Made by a program: the position numbers and the translations under genes. A DNA stretch of 64,000 bases, taken from the NCBI RefSeq assembly GCF_019200975.1, contig NZ_JAHTMR010000011.1, positions 62,001 through 126,000 of the forward strand, in the 5' to 3' direction. The notes below the pieces were generated by a model, which worked only from the letters and a program-made list of their open reading frames with translations, was not told the DNA's origin and ran no database searches. How positions within the stretch are numbered: the stretch's first letter is position 1; each line of letters starts with the position of its first letter. Source of the stretch: Pseudomonas sp. PD9R. GTDB lineage: Bacteria; Pseudomonadota; Gammaproteobacteria; Pseudomonadales; Pseudomonadaceae. Shown in pieces: positions 1 to 9,141 of this stretch.

Positions 1-363
1 CTGCTTGACCTTGGTGATCAGTTGCTCGTTGGTGAACGGTTTGCTGACGTAGCCGGACACCCCGGCCTGAATCGCCTGGACGACGTTCTCTTTGTCGCCA
101 CGGCTGGTCACCATGACGAAAGGCATGGTTTTGAGGTTGTCCTGCTCGCGGCACCAGGTCAGCAGTTCGAGGCCGGACATTTCCGGCATTTCCCAGTCGC
201 ACAGCACCAGGTCGAACGCTTCCCGCGCCAGCAACGCTTGAGCTTTTTTGCCGTTGACTGCGTCTTCGATCCGGATGTTCGGGAAATAGTTACGCAGGCA
301 CTTCTTAACCAGGTCACGAATGAACGAGGCATCGTCCACGACCAACACACTGACCTTACTCAT
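1..363 (-). CDS. CheY-like response regulator (3' end outside window)
   Basis: Single receiver domain. The 121 visible residues contain the acidic pair D10/D11, the phospho-acceptor D56 in a LCDWEMPE context, T86/S87 in VMVTSRGD and the conserved K108 in SKPF, so all phosphorylation residues are intact. The start ATG at 363 follows a GGGG Shine-Dalgarno with a spacer of about six bases. No output domain is visible before the window edge, and the size of typical relatives suggests a receiver-only protein. The same gene lies next to phoU in P. aeruginosa (PA5364, from memory), so this is conserved synteny. A phoU terminator separates it from the pst operon, suggesting independent transcription. 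The partner kinase is not in this window. Confidence 0.9.
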   Translation of the reverse strand, partial: MSKVSVLVVDDASFIRDLVKKCLRNYFPNIRIEDAVNGKKAQALLAREAFDLVLCDWEMPEMSGLELLTWCREQDNLKTMPFVMVTSRGDKENVVQAIQAGVSGYVSKPFTNEQLITKVKQ

Positions 364-481
364 CCATAACCCCTTTAAAAAATCCCGGCAAGCATACCGC
401 TTTGCTGATGGCACATTGCCAAAAACCTTCAGTCACGCCGGGACTTTTCGTTCGCGGGTGCTGCAATCGACTTCGTAAGCC

Positions 482-514
482 GCAAACAAAAACGCCCGGC
501 CAAAAGGCCGGGCG
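482..514 (-). terminator. Intrinsic terminator after phoU
   Basis: Perfect stem CGCCCGGCC / GGCCGGGCG with an AAAA loop at 493-514. Read on the minus strand it is followed by TTTTTGTTTG, the expected U-tract. It lies 17 bases downstream of the phoU stop codon and closes the pst-phoU operon. Confidence 0.85.
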
Positions 515-530
515 CTTTACTTGGGCAATC

Positions 531-1292
531 TTACTTATCGTCAGATTTGCCCGGAACATTAGCGCTTTCGCCGCTGGTTCCCTCAACTTCTTCCTTCATG
601 CGCTTGAGGCCCAGGTGACGCACGTCGGTGCCGCGCACCAGGTAAATCACCAGTTCCGAGATGTTGCGCGCATGGTCGCCGATACGCTCCAGCGAACGCA
701 GCACCCAGATAATGCTCAAGACCCGCGAGATAGAGCGCGGGTCTTCCATCATGTAGGTCGCCAGCTCACGCAGGGCGGTCTTGTACTCGCGGTCAATGAT
801 CTTGTCGTACTGCGCCACCGACAACGCCAGGTCGGCGTCGAAACGTGCGAAGGCGTCCAGTGCATCGCGAACCATGTTGCGCACCTGGTCGCCAATGTGG
901 CGAACCTCGACGTAACCGCGCGGCGCTTCGCCTTCTTCGCACAACTGGATGGCGCGGCGGGCGATCTTGGTCGCTTCGTCACCGATGCGCTCCAGGTCGA
1001 TCACCGATTTGGAAATGCTGATGATCAGACGCAAGTCGGACGCCGCCGGCTGACGACGGGCCAGAATGCGCAGGCACTCTTCGTCGATGTTGCGTTCCAT
1101 CTGGTTGATCTGGTCGTCGATCTCGCGAACCTGCTGGGCCAGGCCGGAATCGGCCTCGATCAGCGCGGTGACTGCGTCGTTGACCTGCTTTTCCACCAGT
1201 CCGCCCATGGCCAGGAGGTGGCTGCGCACTTCCTCCAGCTCGGCGTTGAATTGTGCGGAAATGTGGTGGGTGAGGCCTTCTTTACTAATCAT
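531..1292 (-). CDS. phoU: Phosphate signalling regulator PhoU
   Basis: 253 residues, the usual length for PhoU, made of two helical PhoU repeats. The N-terminal half has the HISAQFNAELEEVRSHLL and ERNIDEECLRILARRQP stretches typical of the family. The protein mediates between the Pst transporter and PhoR, keeping the Pho regulon off when phosphate is ample. The start ATG at 1292 is preceded by AAGGA at about eight bases. The gene is last in the pst operon, 71 bases after pstB, followed by a strong terminator. The C-terminal tail is acidic and variable, as in other pseudomonads. Confidence 0.97.
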   Translation of the reverse strand: MISKEGLTHHISAQFNAELEEVRSHLLAMGGLVEKQVNDAVTALIEADSGLAQQVREIDDQINQMERNIDEECLRILARRQPAASDLRLIISISKSVIDLERIGDEATKIARRAIQLCEEGEAPRGYVEVRHIGDQVRNMVRDALDAFARFDADLALSVAQYDKIIDREYKTALRELATYMMEDPRSISRVLSIIWVLRSLERIGDHARNISELVIYLVRGTDVRHLGLKRMKEEVEGTSGESANVPGKSDDK

Positions 1293-1363
1293 GTTGGCGT
1301 CCTTGGAGCGTCCGGTAAGGTGCGGTGGACCGCAGCGTCAGTTCAGTGAGCAACCACAGCTTC

Positions 1364-2197
1364 CTAGCCGTAACGACCGGTGATGTAGTCTTCGGTCTGC
1401 TTCTTCGCCGGATTGGTGAACAGGGTGTCGGTGTCGCCGAATTCCACCAGTTTGCCCATGTACATGAACGCCGTGTAGTCGGAAACCCGCGCGGCCTGCT
1501 GCATGTTGTGGGTGACGATGACGATGGTGAATTTGGATTTCAGTTCGTAGATCAGCTCTTCGACTTTCAGCGTCGAGATCGGGTCGAGTGCCGAGCATGG
1601 TTCGTCGAGCAGCAGCACTTCCGGTTCCACGGCGATGGTGCGCGCGATCACCAGACGTTGCTGCTGACCACCGGACAGGCCCAGTGCCGACTCATGCAGA
1701 CGGTCTTTGACTTCGTCCCACAGCGCCGCGCCTTTCAACGCCCACTCAACGGCTTCGTCGAGGATGCGTTTCTTGTTGATGCCCTGGATGCGCAGGCCGT
1801 AGACCACGTTCTCGTAGATGGTTTTCGGGAACGGGTTCGGCTTCTGGAACACCATGCCGACGCGACGACGCAGTTCGGCCACGTCTTCGCCCTTGCGATA
1901 GATGTTGTTGCCGTACAGGTTGATCGCGCCTTCAACGCGGCAGCCATCAACCAGATCGTTCATGCGGTTGAAGGTACGCAGCAGCGTGGACTTGCCGCAG
2001 CCGGACGGGCCGATGAAGGCCGTCACACGCTGTTTCGGAATGTTCATGCTGACGTCGTACAGCGCTTGTTTGTCGCCGTAGAACAGGCTCAGGCCCGGCA
2101 CTTCGATGGCCACGGTTTCCTGCTCGAGGCTCAGGCTCTGTTTGTCGCGACCCAGGGCCGACATGTTGATGCCGTGGGTATGTGTTTCGTGCTGCAT
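1364..2197 (-). CDS. pstB: Phosphate ABC transporter ATP-binding protein PstB
   Basis: 277-residue ABC ATPase that powers high-affinity phosphate uptake. Walker A GPSGCGKST is at residues 63-71, the signature LSGGQQQR and Walker B VLLLDEPCSALDP are intact, and a switch histidine follows in VIVTHNMQQ. The N-terminus is about 20-25 residues longer than the E. coli protein, which is normal in pseudomonads; a second in-frame ATG at residue 12 is possible, but the GGGAG ahead of 2197 supports the longer form. It sits between pstA and phoU. A REP pair separates it from pstA and may alter mRNA stability. Confidence 0.97.
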   Translation of the reverse strand: MQHETHTHGINMSALGRDKQSLSLEQETVAIEVPGLSLFYGDKQALYDVSMNIPKQRVTAFIGPSGCGKSTLLRTFNRMNDLVDGCRVEGAINLYGNNIYRKGEDVAELRRRVGMVFQKPNPFPKTIYENVVYGLRIQGINKKRILDEAVEWALKGAALWDEVKDRLHESALGLSGGQQQRLVIARTIAVEPEVLLLDEPCSALDPISTLKVEELIYELKSKFTIVIVTHNMQQAARVSDYTAFMYMGKLVEFGDTDTLFTNPAKKQTEDYITGRYG

Positions 2198-2267
2198 GGG
2201 AGGCTCCCTGTGCTAACAAATTCGGTTCAGTGAGCCGCAGGATGCGCCTGCGGTTACGCAATTTTTC

Positions 2268-2354
2268 TGTAGGAGCGAGCTTGCTCGCGATGGTAGGTCA
2301 GGCACAGCAAATGTGTCGGATGTACCATTTTCGCGAGCAAGCTCGCTCCTACAG
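2268..2354. repeat. REP inverted pair (TGTAGGAGCGAGC type)
   Basis: Two head-to-head copies: CTGTAGGAGCGAGCTTGCTC at 2268 and its reverse complement ending near 2354, with about 40 bases between. It lies between pstA and pstB inside the operon. This is the classical Pseudomonas REP sequence and differs in its core from the other palindromes of this window. Confidence 0.85.
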
Positions 2355-2360
2355 GGGTAA

Positions 2361-4031
2361 TCAGCTATCCAGCGCTTTGTATTTCTCGCGCAGGTGGTTA
2401 CGAATCCACACTGCCGACAGGTTCAACGTCGCGATCACCAGTACCAGCAGCAGCGCCGTGGCGTACACCAGCGGCCGTGCGGCTTCGACGTTCGGGCTCT
2501 GGAAGCCGACGTCATAAATGTGGAAGCCCAGGTGCATGATCTTCTGGTCCAGGTGCAGGTACGGGTAGTTGCCATCCACCGGCAGCGACGGCGCCAGTTT
2601 CACTACACCTACCAGCATCAGCGGCGCCACTTCACCGGCGGCGCGAGCCACGGCGAGGATCATGCCGGTCATCATCGCCGGGCTGGCCATCGGCAGTACG
2701 ATTTTCCACAGCGTTTCCGCCTTGGTCGCACCGAGGGCCAACGAGCCTTCACGCACTGTGCGAGGAATCCGCGCCAGGCCTTCTTCGGTGGCCACGATCA
2801 CCACCGGCACTGCCAGCAGCGCCAGCGTCAGCGAGGCCCAGAGCAGGCCCGGCGTACCGAAGGTCGGTGCCGGCAAGGCTTCAGGGAAGAACAGCCGGTC
2901 GAGCGAGCCGCCCAGCACATAGACAAAGAAGCCCAGGCCGAACACGCCGTAAACGATGGCCGGAACGCCTGCCAGGTTGTTCACTGCGATGCGGATGATT
3001 CGGGTCAGGGCGTTCTGCTTGGCGTATTCACGCAGGTACACCGCCGCCAGTACGCCGAACGGGGTCACGATCATCGCCATGATCAGGGTCATCATCACGG
3101 TGCCGAAGATCGCCGGGAAAATCCCGCCTTCGGTGTTCGCTTCACGCGGGTCGTCGCTGAGGAATTCCCAGACCTTGCCGAAGTAGAAACCGACCTTGGT
3201 CAGGGTGCTCATGGCGTTCGGCTGATAGGCGTGAACCACTTTGCCGATACCGATTTCGATTTCTTTGCCGTTGGCATCGCGGGCCGTCAGGCTGTCGCGG
3301 TTGAATTGCGCATGCAGATCGCTCAGACGTGCTTCGATGTCCTGATAACGGGCATTGAGCTCAGCACGCTCGGACTCCATGTCCGCTTGAGCGGTGGCGT
3401 CGAGCTTGCCTTCCAGCTCCAGCTTGCGACTGTGCAGGCGGATACGCTCAAGACCGGCGTTGATTGCGCCGATGTCGGTTTTTTCAAGGCTCTTGAGTTG
3501 CGCCGCGAGCTTGTTGACGCGGTCTACGCGCGCTTGCAGCTCAGGCCATGCGGCCTCGCCTTCAGCGATAACCTTGCCATCCTGTTTGACGTTGACCAGG
3601 TAGCCGTAGAAGTTGCCCCACTCGCGACGCTCGATGGCCATCAATTCAGGTGGCGTGGTCTGGTTGGTCAGCCACTCGCCGACGATCCAGGTGAAGTCGT
3701 TGCCGTTCAAGTCACGATTGCCGACCTTGATCAGCTCGCGGGTCATGAATTCCGGGCCTTCATCCGGCACCGGCAAGCCAGCGCTCTTCAGTCGCGCACG
3801 CGGCACTTCTTCCTTCTGTACCACTTCACCGATGACCAGGTGGTTGGCTTGGCCCGGCACGTCGTAATTGGCGTGCACCAGATCCGCCGGCCAGAAGTGA
3901 CCCAGGCCGCGCACGGCAATCACTGCCAGCAAGCCAATGGTCATGATGACCGCGATGGACACCGCGCCACCGCTGATCCAGACGCCGGGGGCGCCGCTCT
4001 TGAACCATCCATTCAGGGAGTTCTGTTTCAC
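2361..4031 (-). CDS. pstA: Phosphate ABC transporter permease PstA, long form
   Basis: 556 residues, nearly twice the E. coli PstA. Residues 1-40 include one transmembrane helix; residues 40-310 form a periplasmic, partly coiled-coil extension (DUF3333-like) rich in charged heptads around residues 170-250. The C-terminal 250 residues are a standard binding-protein-dependent permease with the EAA loop (EGLARIPRTVREGSLALGA) that docks on PstB. The start is GTG at 4031 with AAGG upstream; no ATG is in a good position. pstC ends 15 bases upstream, so the two are translated from one message. The extension is normal for pseudomonads but its function is not established. Confidence 0.96.
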   Translation of the reverse strand: MKQNSLNGWFKSGAPGVWISGGAVSIAVIMTIGLLAVIAVRGLGHFWPADLVHANYDVPGQANHLVIGEVVQKEEVPRARLKSAGLPVPDEGPEFMTRELIKVGNRDLNGNDFTWIVGEWLTNQTTPPELMAIERREWGNFYGYLVNVKQDGKVIAEGEAAWPELQARVDRVNKLAAQLKSLEKTDIGAINAGLERIRLHSRKLELEGKLDATAQADMESERAELNARYQDIEARLSDLHAQFNRDSLTARDANGKEIEIGIGKVVHAYQPNAMSTLTKVGFYFGKVWEFLSDDPREANTEGGIFPAIFGTVMMTLIMAMIVTPFGVLAAVYLREYAKQNALTRIIRIAVNNLAGVPAIVYGVFGLGFFVYVLGGSLDRLFFPEALPAPTFGTPGLLWASLTLALLAVPVVIVATEEGLARIPRTVREGSLALGATKAETLWKIVLPMASPAMMTGMILAVARAAGEVAPLMLVGVVKLAPSLPVDGNYPYLHLDQKIMHLGFHIYDVGFQSPNVEAARPLVYATALLLVLVIATLNLSAVWIRNHLREKYKALDS

Positions 4032-4046
4032 AGACTTCTACCTTTC

Positions 4047-6329
4047 TTAAAGCGACGAGTATTTCTTGCGCAGACGCTGACGAATCAGTTCTGCGAGGGT
4101 GTTCATGACGAAGGTGAACAACAGCAGCACCAGCGCCGAGAGGAACAGCACGCGGTAGTGGCTGCCGCCGACTTCCGATTCGGGCATTTCCACCGCGACG
4201 TTGGCGGCCAGGGTACGCAGGCCTTCGAACAGGTTCATTTCCATGACCGGGGTGTTACCGGTGGCCATCAGCACGATCATCGTTTCACCGACCGCACGGC
4301 CCATGCCGATCATCAGTGCCGAGAAAATGCCCGGGCTGGCGGTGAGGATCACCACGCGAGTCATGGTCTGCCAGGGCGTGGCACCGAGGGCCAGGGAACC
4401 GAGGGTCAGGCCACGCGGCACGCTGAACACGGCGTCTTCGGCGATGGAGTAGATGTTCGGGATCACCGCGAAGCCCATGGCCAGACCGACCACCAGGGCG
4501 TTGCGCTGATCGTAGGTGATGCCCAGGTCGTGGGAGATCCACATGCGCATGTCGCCGCCGAAGAACCAGTTCTCCATGAACGGGCTCATGTACAGCGACA
4601 GCCAGCCCACGAACAGAATCACGGGAATCAGGATCGCGCTTTCCCAGCCGTCCGGCACTTTCAGGCGGATCGACTCAGGCAGGCGACTGAAGGTGAAACC
4701 GGCGACCAGAATGCCGACCGGCAAAAGCATCAGCAGGCTGAAGATGCCCGGCAAGTGCCCTTCCACATAAGGCGCGAGGAACAGACCGGCAAAGAAACCG
4801 AGGATCACCGTCGGCATCGCTTCCATCAACTCGATCACTGGCTTGACCTTGCGGCGCATGCCCGGAGCCATGAAGTACGCGGTGTAGATCGCCGCAGCGA
4901 CGGCCAGCGGCGCGGCCAGCAACATGGCGTAGAACGCGGCTTTCAGGGTACCGAAGGTCAGCGGCGACAGGCTCAGCTTGGGTTCGAAGTCGGTGTTGGC
5001 GGCGGTCGATTGCCAGACGTATTTAGGCTCGTCGTAGTTCTCGTACCAGACCTTGCTCCACAACGCGCTCCACGACACTTCCGGGTGCGGGTTGTCGAGC
5101 AGCAGCGGATGCAATTTGCCGCCGGCTTCCACGATCAAGCGGTTGGCCCGTGGCGACAGACCGAAAATGCCTTGGCCTTCGGCGACCTGATCCACCAGCA
5201 ACGTGCGGTGCGCGGTGCTGTGGAACACACCTAGTTTGCCGGAAGCGTCGAGGGCAACAAAACCCTTGCGGCGCTCTTCGGCGGTGATTTCAACGATAGG
5301 CGTGGTGCCCATCTGGAAGGTTCGGATCTGCTTCAGGCGTTGCTCGCCATCCGGGTCGCGCGCCATGAACCACTGGGCCAGGCCACCTTTGGAGTCGCCG
5401 ATGATCAGCGAGATGCCGCCCACCAGTTGGGTGCTGGCGGTGACTTGGGCTTCGCCGTCTTCAAGCAGTTTGTAACGACCGTTGAGGCTCTTGTCGCGCA
5501 GGCTGAACACGTCGGCCTGGGCACGCCCGTTAATCACGTACAACCACTGCTGACGCGGGTCGACGAAGATGTTCTTCACCGGCTCGTTCATCTGTGGCAG
5601 CTCGATACGTTTCTGCTCGTTGGTGACTTCACCGGTCATCATGTTTTCTTCGCTGGTCAGCGACAAAACATTCAGTTGCGAACCGGTTGCGCCCACCAGA
5701 ATCAGGGTCGAATCGGTGGCGTTGAGGCTGACATGCTCCAGCGCACCGCCGGCTTCGTTGACCGCGATTGGCGTTTCGCCGTACGGGTATTCAATAGCTG
5801 GCGTGATGGTCTTCTTGCCATCCGGGTAGCTGACTTTATAGGTGTGACGGAACACCAAGGCCTGGCCGTTGGACAAGCCCACTGCCACCAGCGGATGGCC
5901 TGGCTGGTCTTCGCCGATGGACGTTACGCTGGTGCCGGCCGGCACGGGCAGATCGACGCGCTTGAGTTCGGCGCCACTGTCGATATCAAAGAACAACGCC
6001 TGGCCTTTGTCGGAAACCCGCATGGCCACCTGATTCTGCTCTTCCAGGGAAATCATCAACGGCTTGCCGGCGTCTTGCATCCAGGCGGGCGTGATGGCGT
6101 CCTTGGCAGTCAGGCTGGCACCCTGGAACAGGGGCGCGACGACGTAGGCGAGGAAGAAAAAGATCAGCGTGATCGCGCCGAGAACAGCCAGGCCGCCGAC
6201 GAGGACGTACCAGCGGGTCAGGCGATCTTTGAGCGCGCGAATGCGCCGCTTGCGTTGCAGCTCAGGCGTATTGAAGTCAATCCGCTTGGGAGGATTAGTA
6301 GTCATGTTGGAATTGGCCAGATCATTCAT
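4047..6329 (-). CDS. pstC: Phosphate ABC transporter permease PstC, long form
   Basis: 760 residues, more than twice the E. coli protein. After a cytoplasmic N-terminus and one membrane helix (about residues 40-70) there is a roughly 350-residue periplasmic region with repeated beta-strand-like segments (for example residues 90-400), which looks propeller-like. The last 280 residues are the permease with its EAA loop. I place the start at the ATG at 6329 because AGGG lies seven bases ahead; a GTG at 6335 is also open but too close to that site. It is the first gene of pstCAB-phoU, with a near-perfect Pho box 23-40 bases upstream of the start. Confidence 0.95.
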   Translation of the reverse strand: MNDLANSNMTTNPPKRIDFNTPELQRKRRIRALKDRLTRWYVLVGGLAVLGAITLIFFFLAYVVAPLFQGASLTAKDAITPAWMQDAGKPLMISLEEQNQVAMRVSDKGQALFFDIDSGAELKRVDLPVPAGTSVTSIGEDQPGHPLVAVGLSNGQALVFRHTYKVSYPDGKKTITPAIEYPYGETPIAVNEAGGALEHVSLNATDSTLILVGATGSQLNVLSLTSEENMMTGEVTNEQKRIELPQMNEPVKNIFVDPRQQWLYVINGRAQADVFSLRDKSLNGRYKLLEDGEAQVTASTQLVGGISLIIGDSKGGLAQWFMARDPDGEQRLKQIRTFQMGTTPIVEITAEERRKGFVALDASGKLGVFHSTAHRTLLVDQVAEGQGIFGLSPRANRLIVEAGGKLHPLLLDNPHPEVSWSALWSKVWYENYDEPKYVWQSTAANTDFEPKLSLSPLTFGTLKAAFYAMLLAAPLAVAAAIYTAYFMAPGMRRKVKPVIELMEAMPTVILGFFAGLFLAPYVEGHLPGIFSLLMLLPVGILVAGFTFSRLPESIRLKVPDGWESAILIPVILFVGWLSLYMSPFMENWFFGGDMRMWISHDLGITYDQRNALVVGLAMGFAVIPNIYSIAEDAVFSVPRGLTLGSLALGATPWQTMTRVVILTASPGIFSALMIGMGRAVGETMIVLMATGNTPVMEMNLFEGLRTLAANVAVEMPESEVGGSHYRVLFLSALVLLLFTFVMNTLAELIRQRLRKKYSSL

Positions 6330-6351
6330 TCGCACACCCTAGCGATCCTGT

Positions 6352-6369
6352 ATGACAGAAAGATGACAG
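6352..6369 (-). promoter_or_regulatory. Pho box upstream of pstC
   Basis: On the minus strand CTGTCAT-CTTT-CTGTCAT: two identical 7-mers separated by four bases, the canonical PhoB half-site arrangement. A further related TTGTCAC lies just upstream (6375-6385). This gives pstCAB-phoU its own phosphate-starvation promoter, separate from that of pstS. Confidence 0.9.
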
Positions 6370-6451
6370 TGCAGTGACGTGACAAATCCGCCGCTGGCGA
6401 TTACCAGCAGTGGATAGAAAATTCGGGGGGTATGTAGGAGCTGTGTTGGGG

Positions 6452-6546
6452 CTGTGTAGGAGCTGTCGAGTGCAACGAGGCTGCGAACTTTTTAACGGCA
6501 AGATCAAAAGATCGCAGCCTCGTTGCACTCGACAGCTCCTACACAG
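6452..6546. repeat. REP palindrome, 35-bp perfect arms
   Basis: Arms at 6452-6486 and 6512-6546 are perfect reverse complements (core GGAGCTGTCGAGTGCAACG), loop 25 bases. Partial extra copies of GTAGGAGCTGTG flank it on both sides (6433 and 6547-6565), suggesting tandem REP insertions. It lies between pstS and pstC. Confidence 0.85.
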
Positions 6547-6595
6547 CTCCTACACGTTCCTACAGAGGTCCGGGGATTAGCCCGGGCCTAAGGTG

Positions 6596-7597
6596 TTACT
6601 TTTTTGCGACTTCAGTGCCGCCTTCCGACAGACCCAGGTCAGCCAGCGCTTTGGCTGCGACTTTGGCTGGCAGTGGGATGTAACCGTCTTTCACTACAAC
6701 TTCCTGGCCCTGTTTGGACAGAACCAGTTTCACGAACTCGGCTTCCAGCGGGGCCAGGGGCTTGTTCGGGGCTTTGTTGACGTAAACGTACAGGAAGCGC
6801 GACAGCGGATACTTGCCGTTCAGGGCGTTTTCTTCGGTGTCTTCGATGAACTCGGTGCTGCCTTTCTTGGACAGGGCAACGGTTTTCACGCTAGCGGTTT
6901 TGTAGCCGATGCCCGAGTAACCGATGCCGTTCAGCGAAGAGCTGATCGACTGCACGACCGAAGCCGAGCCTGGTTGTTCGTTGACGTTTGGCTTGTAGTC
7001 GCCTTTGCACAGGGCTTCTTCTTTGAAGTAGCCGTAGGTGCCGGATACCGAGTTACGACCGAACAGTTGAACCGGCTTGTTGGCCAGGTCACCGGTCACG
7101 CCCAGGTCACCCCAGGTTTTGACTTCGGTTTTAGCGCCGCACAGACGAGTGGACGAGAAGATCGCGTCAACTTGTTCCATGGTCAGGTGCTGGATCGGGT
7201 TGTCTTTGTGCACGAACACCGCCAGGGCGTCCACGGCAACCGGGATTGCGGTTGGCTTGTAGCCGTACTTCTGCTCGAAGGCAGCCAGTTCGGTGTCCTT
7301 CATTTTGCGGCTCATCGGGCCCAGGTTAGAGGTGCCTTCAGTCAGCGCAGGTGGAGCAGTGGCAGAGCCAGCGGCCTGAATCTGGATGTTTACGTTCGGG
7401 TATTCTTTTTTGTAGTTCTCAGCCCACAGGGTCATGAGGTTGGCCAGGGTATCGGAGCCGACGCTGGACAGGTTGCCCGACACACCAGTGGTCTTGGTGT
7501 AGCTCGGGATCGACGGGTCAACAGCGGCAACCGCGTTGGCAGTCGCAACGCCAGCAGCGACAAAAGTCATTGCCGCCATCAAACGCTTCAGTTTCAT
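6596..7597 (-). CDS. pstS: Periplasmic phosphate-binding protein PstS
   Basis: 333 residues with a Sec signal peptide (KLKRLMAAMTF..., cleavage probably after AVA near residue 25). The mature part carries phosphate-binding signatures: VGSDT near residue 47, GSATAPPALTEG, and the RNSVSGTYGYF loop near residue 190. It delivers phosphate to PstCA. The ATG at 7597 is preceded by GGAG. It is transcribed from its own Pho-box promoter, and the 260 bases to pstC contain a second promoter, so binding protein and permease can be made at different levels. The protein is of the PA5369 type rather than the E. coli type. Confidence 0.96.
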   Translation of the reverse strand: MKLKRLMAAMTFVAAGVATANAVAAVDPSIPSYTKTTGVSGNLSSVGSDTLANLMTLWAENYKKEYPNVNIQIQAAGSATAPPALTEGTSNLGPMSRKMKDTELAAFEQKYGYKPTAIPVAVDALAVFVHKDNPIQHLTMEQVDAIFSSTRLCGAKTEVKTWGDLGVTGDLANKPVQLFGRNSVSGTYGYFKEEALCKGDYKPNVNEQPGSASVVQSISSSLNGIGYSGIGYKTASVKTVALSKKGSTEFIEDTEENALNGKYPLSRFLYVYVNKAPNKPLAPLEAEFVKLVLSKQGQEVVVKDGYIPLPAKVAAKALADLGLSEGGTEVAKK

Positions 7598-7674
7598 GCC
7601 TTACTCCTAGCAGATAGGGTGTGTTATTCGGGGCCAAGTATCAGCAGGCCGTGTGAACACTCTATGGCTGAAAT

Positions 7675-7692
7675 ATGACAATTGGATGAAAG
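7675..7692 (-). promoter_or_regulatory. Pho box upstream of pstS
   Basis: On the minus strand CTTTCAT-CCAA-TTGTCAT, two 7-mers with a four-base spacer matching the PhoB consensus with one or two mismatches. The centre is about 86 bases from the pstS start. A CATAGAGT stretch about ten bases downstream could serve as -10. Confidence 0.8.
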
Positions 7693-7761
7693 GCCAGTAT
7701 TCCGTCAGGAAGGCTGGCCTTTGAGTTGTAACTGATGATGTTGAGTGATGCGTAGATTGCC

Positions 7762-7825
7762 AAGATCGCAGCCTGCGGCAGCTCCTACACCTATCTATGT
7801 AGGAGCTGCCGCAGGCTGCGATCTT
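7762..7825. repeat. REP palindrome (GCAGCCTGCGGCAGCTCC type)
   Basis: 28-base perfect arms (7762-7789, 7798-7825) with an eight-base loop. Arms end in AAGATC/GATCTT. It lies between the transporter stop and the pstS promoter and could act as a terminator of the upstream gene. Confidence 0.85.
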
Positions 7826-7842
7826 TCGGCGCCAGTCGTTAC

Positions 7843-9141
7843 CTACCGACCCTTCTTCCAGAGGAAAGCACCCACCAAAATCCCGACCCCACACAGGATC
7901 GCGACGTAGTAAGCAGGCCCCATCGGGCTTTCCTTGAGCAGCAGGCTGACGACCATCGGCGTCAGGCCACCGAAAATGGCGTAGGCCACGTTGTAGGAAA
8001 ACGACAGGCCACTGAAACGCACCACTGGCGGGAACGCCTTGACCATCACGTACGGCACCGCACCGATGGTGCCCACCAGCAGGCCGGTCAGGGCGTACAT
8101 CGGGAACAGCCAGTCAGGATGGTCGGCCAGGCTGTGATAGAAGGTCCAGGAACTGGCGAGCAACGCGGCACAACCGAACACGAAGACGCGCCCTGCACCG
8201 AAGCGATCCGCCAAAGCGCCGGCAACGACGCAACCAATGCTCAGGAACACAATCGCCACGCTGTTGGACTGCAGGGCGGTGGTTGGCGAGAAGTGGTAGA
8301 CCGTTTGCAACACGGTCGGGGTCATCAGTATCAGCACCACAATCGCGGCCGACAGCAGCCAGGTCAGCAGCATGGAGATTGCAATCGCGCCACGATGGTC
8401 ACGCAGCACCGCACGCAGCGGCACTTCTTCGGCCAGGGCTTTGCGCTGTTGCAACTCGGCGAATACCGGGGTTTCGTGCAGCCAGCGGCGCAGGTACACC
8501 GAGAACAGGCCAAATACACCGCCCAACAGAAACGGGATTCGCCAGGCGTAATCCGCCACTTCCACCGAGGTATAAATGCTGTTGATCGCCGTCGCGACGA
8601 GAGAACCCAGCAAGATGCCCGCTGTCAGGCCGCTGGTCAGGGTGCCGCAGGCATAACCGACATGCCGTTGCGGCACGTGTTCGGATACGAAGACCCACGC
8701 GCCCGGCACCTCACCGCCAATCGCCGCGCCTTGAATCACGCGCATCAGCAGTAACAGGATCGGCGCCCACATGCCGATCTGCGCATAGGTCGGCAACAGG
8801 CCCATGATCAGGGTCGGCACCGCCATCATGAAAATGCTCAGGGTGAACATTTTCTTGCGCCCCAGCAGGTCACCGAAGTGCGCCATCACGATGCCGCCCA
8901 GCGGCCGCGCCAGGTAGCCGGCGGCGAAGATGCCGAAGGTCTGCATCATGCGCAGCCATTCCGGCATGTCGGCCGGGAAAAACAGCTTGCCCACCACCGT
9001 GGCGAAGAACACAAAGATGATGAAGTCGTAGAACTCCAGCGCACCGCCCAGGGCAGACAGCGATAGAGTCTTGTAGTCATTGCGGGTCAAAGGTCGTGCG
9101 GGTTGGTCTGGCTGCGCGATGCTCGAGGGCGCTGTGGTCAT
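7843..9141 (-). CDS. MFS transporter, metabolite:H+ symporter (MHS) family
   Basis: 432 residues from the ATG at 9141, with about 12 hydrophobic segments. The family motif between helices 2 and 3 is visible as ARPLGGIVMAHFGDLLGRKK, and a second RPL/GG-type loop and the MHS-typical LEFYDFIIFVFF in helix 1 place it with ShiA/ProP/KgtP-like carriers of organic acids or osmolytes. An upstream extension of 32 residues is open but lacks membrane-protein character, so I start at MTTAPSS. The neighbour of pst in P. aeruginosa is also an MHS transporter (PA5370). Substrate unknown; there is no Pho box ahead of it. Confidence 0.9.
   Translation of the reverse strand: MTTAPSSIAQPDQPARPLTRNDYKTLSLSALGGALEFYDFIIFVFFATVVGKLFFPADMPEWLRMMQTFGIFAAGYLARPLGGIVMAHFGDLLGRKKMFTLSIFMMAVPTLIMGLLPTYAQIGMWAPILLLLMRVIQGAAIGGEVPGAWVFVSEHVPQRHVGYACGTLTSGLTAGILLGSLVATAINSIYTSVEVADYAWRIPFLLGGVFGLFSVYLRRWLHETPVFAELQQRKALAEEVPLRAVLRDHRGAIAISMLLTWLLSAAIVVLILMTPTVLQTVYHFSPTTALQSNSVAIVFLSIGCVVAGALADRFGAGRVFVFGCAALLASSWTFYHSLADHPDWLFPMYALTGLLVGTIGAVPYVMVKAFPPVVRFSGLSFSYNVAYAIFGGLTPMVVSLLLKESPMGPAYYVAILCGVGILVGAFLWKKGR

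Noticed and set aside
2394..5234. Plus-strand open frame of 946 codons across pstA and pstC
   Set aside because: It is antisense to two certain genes, has histidine/arginine/glutamine-rich composition typical of the opposite strand of GC-rich genes, and has no ribosome site.
7763..7825. REP palindromes as CRISPR repeats
   Set aside because: They occur singly or as one inverted pair, are palindromic throughout and have no regular spacers; no cas genes are present.
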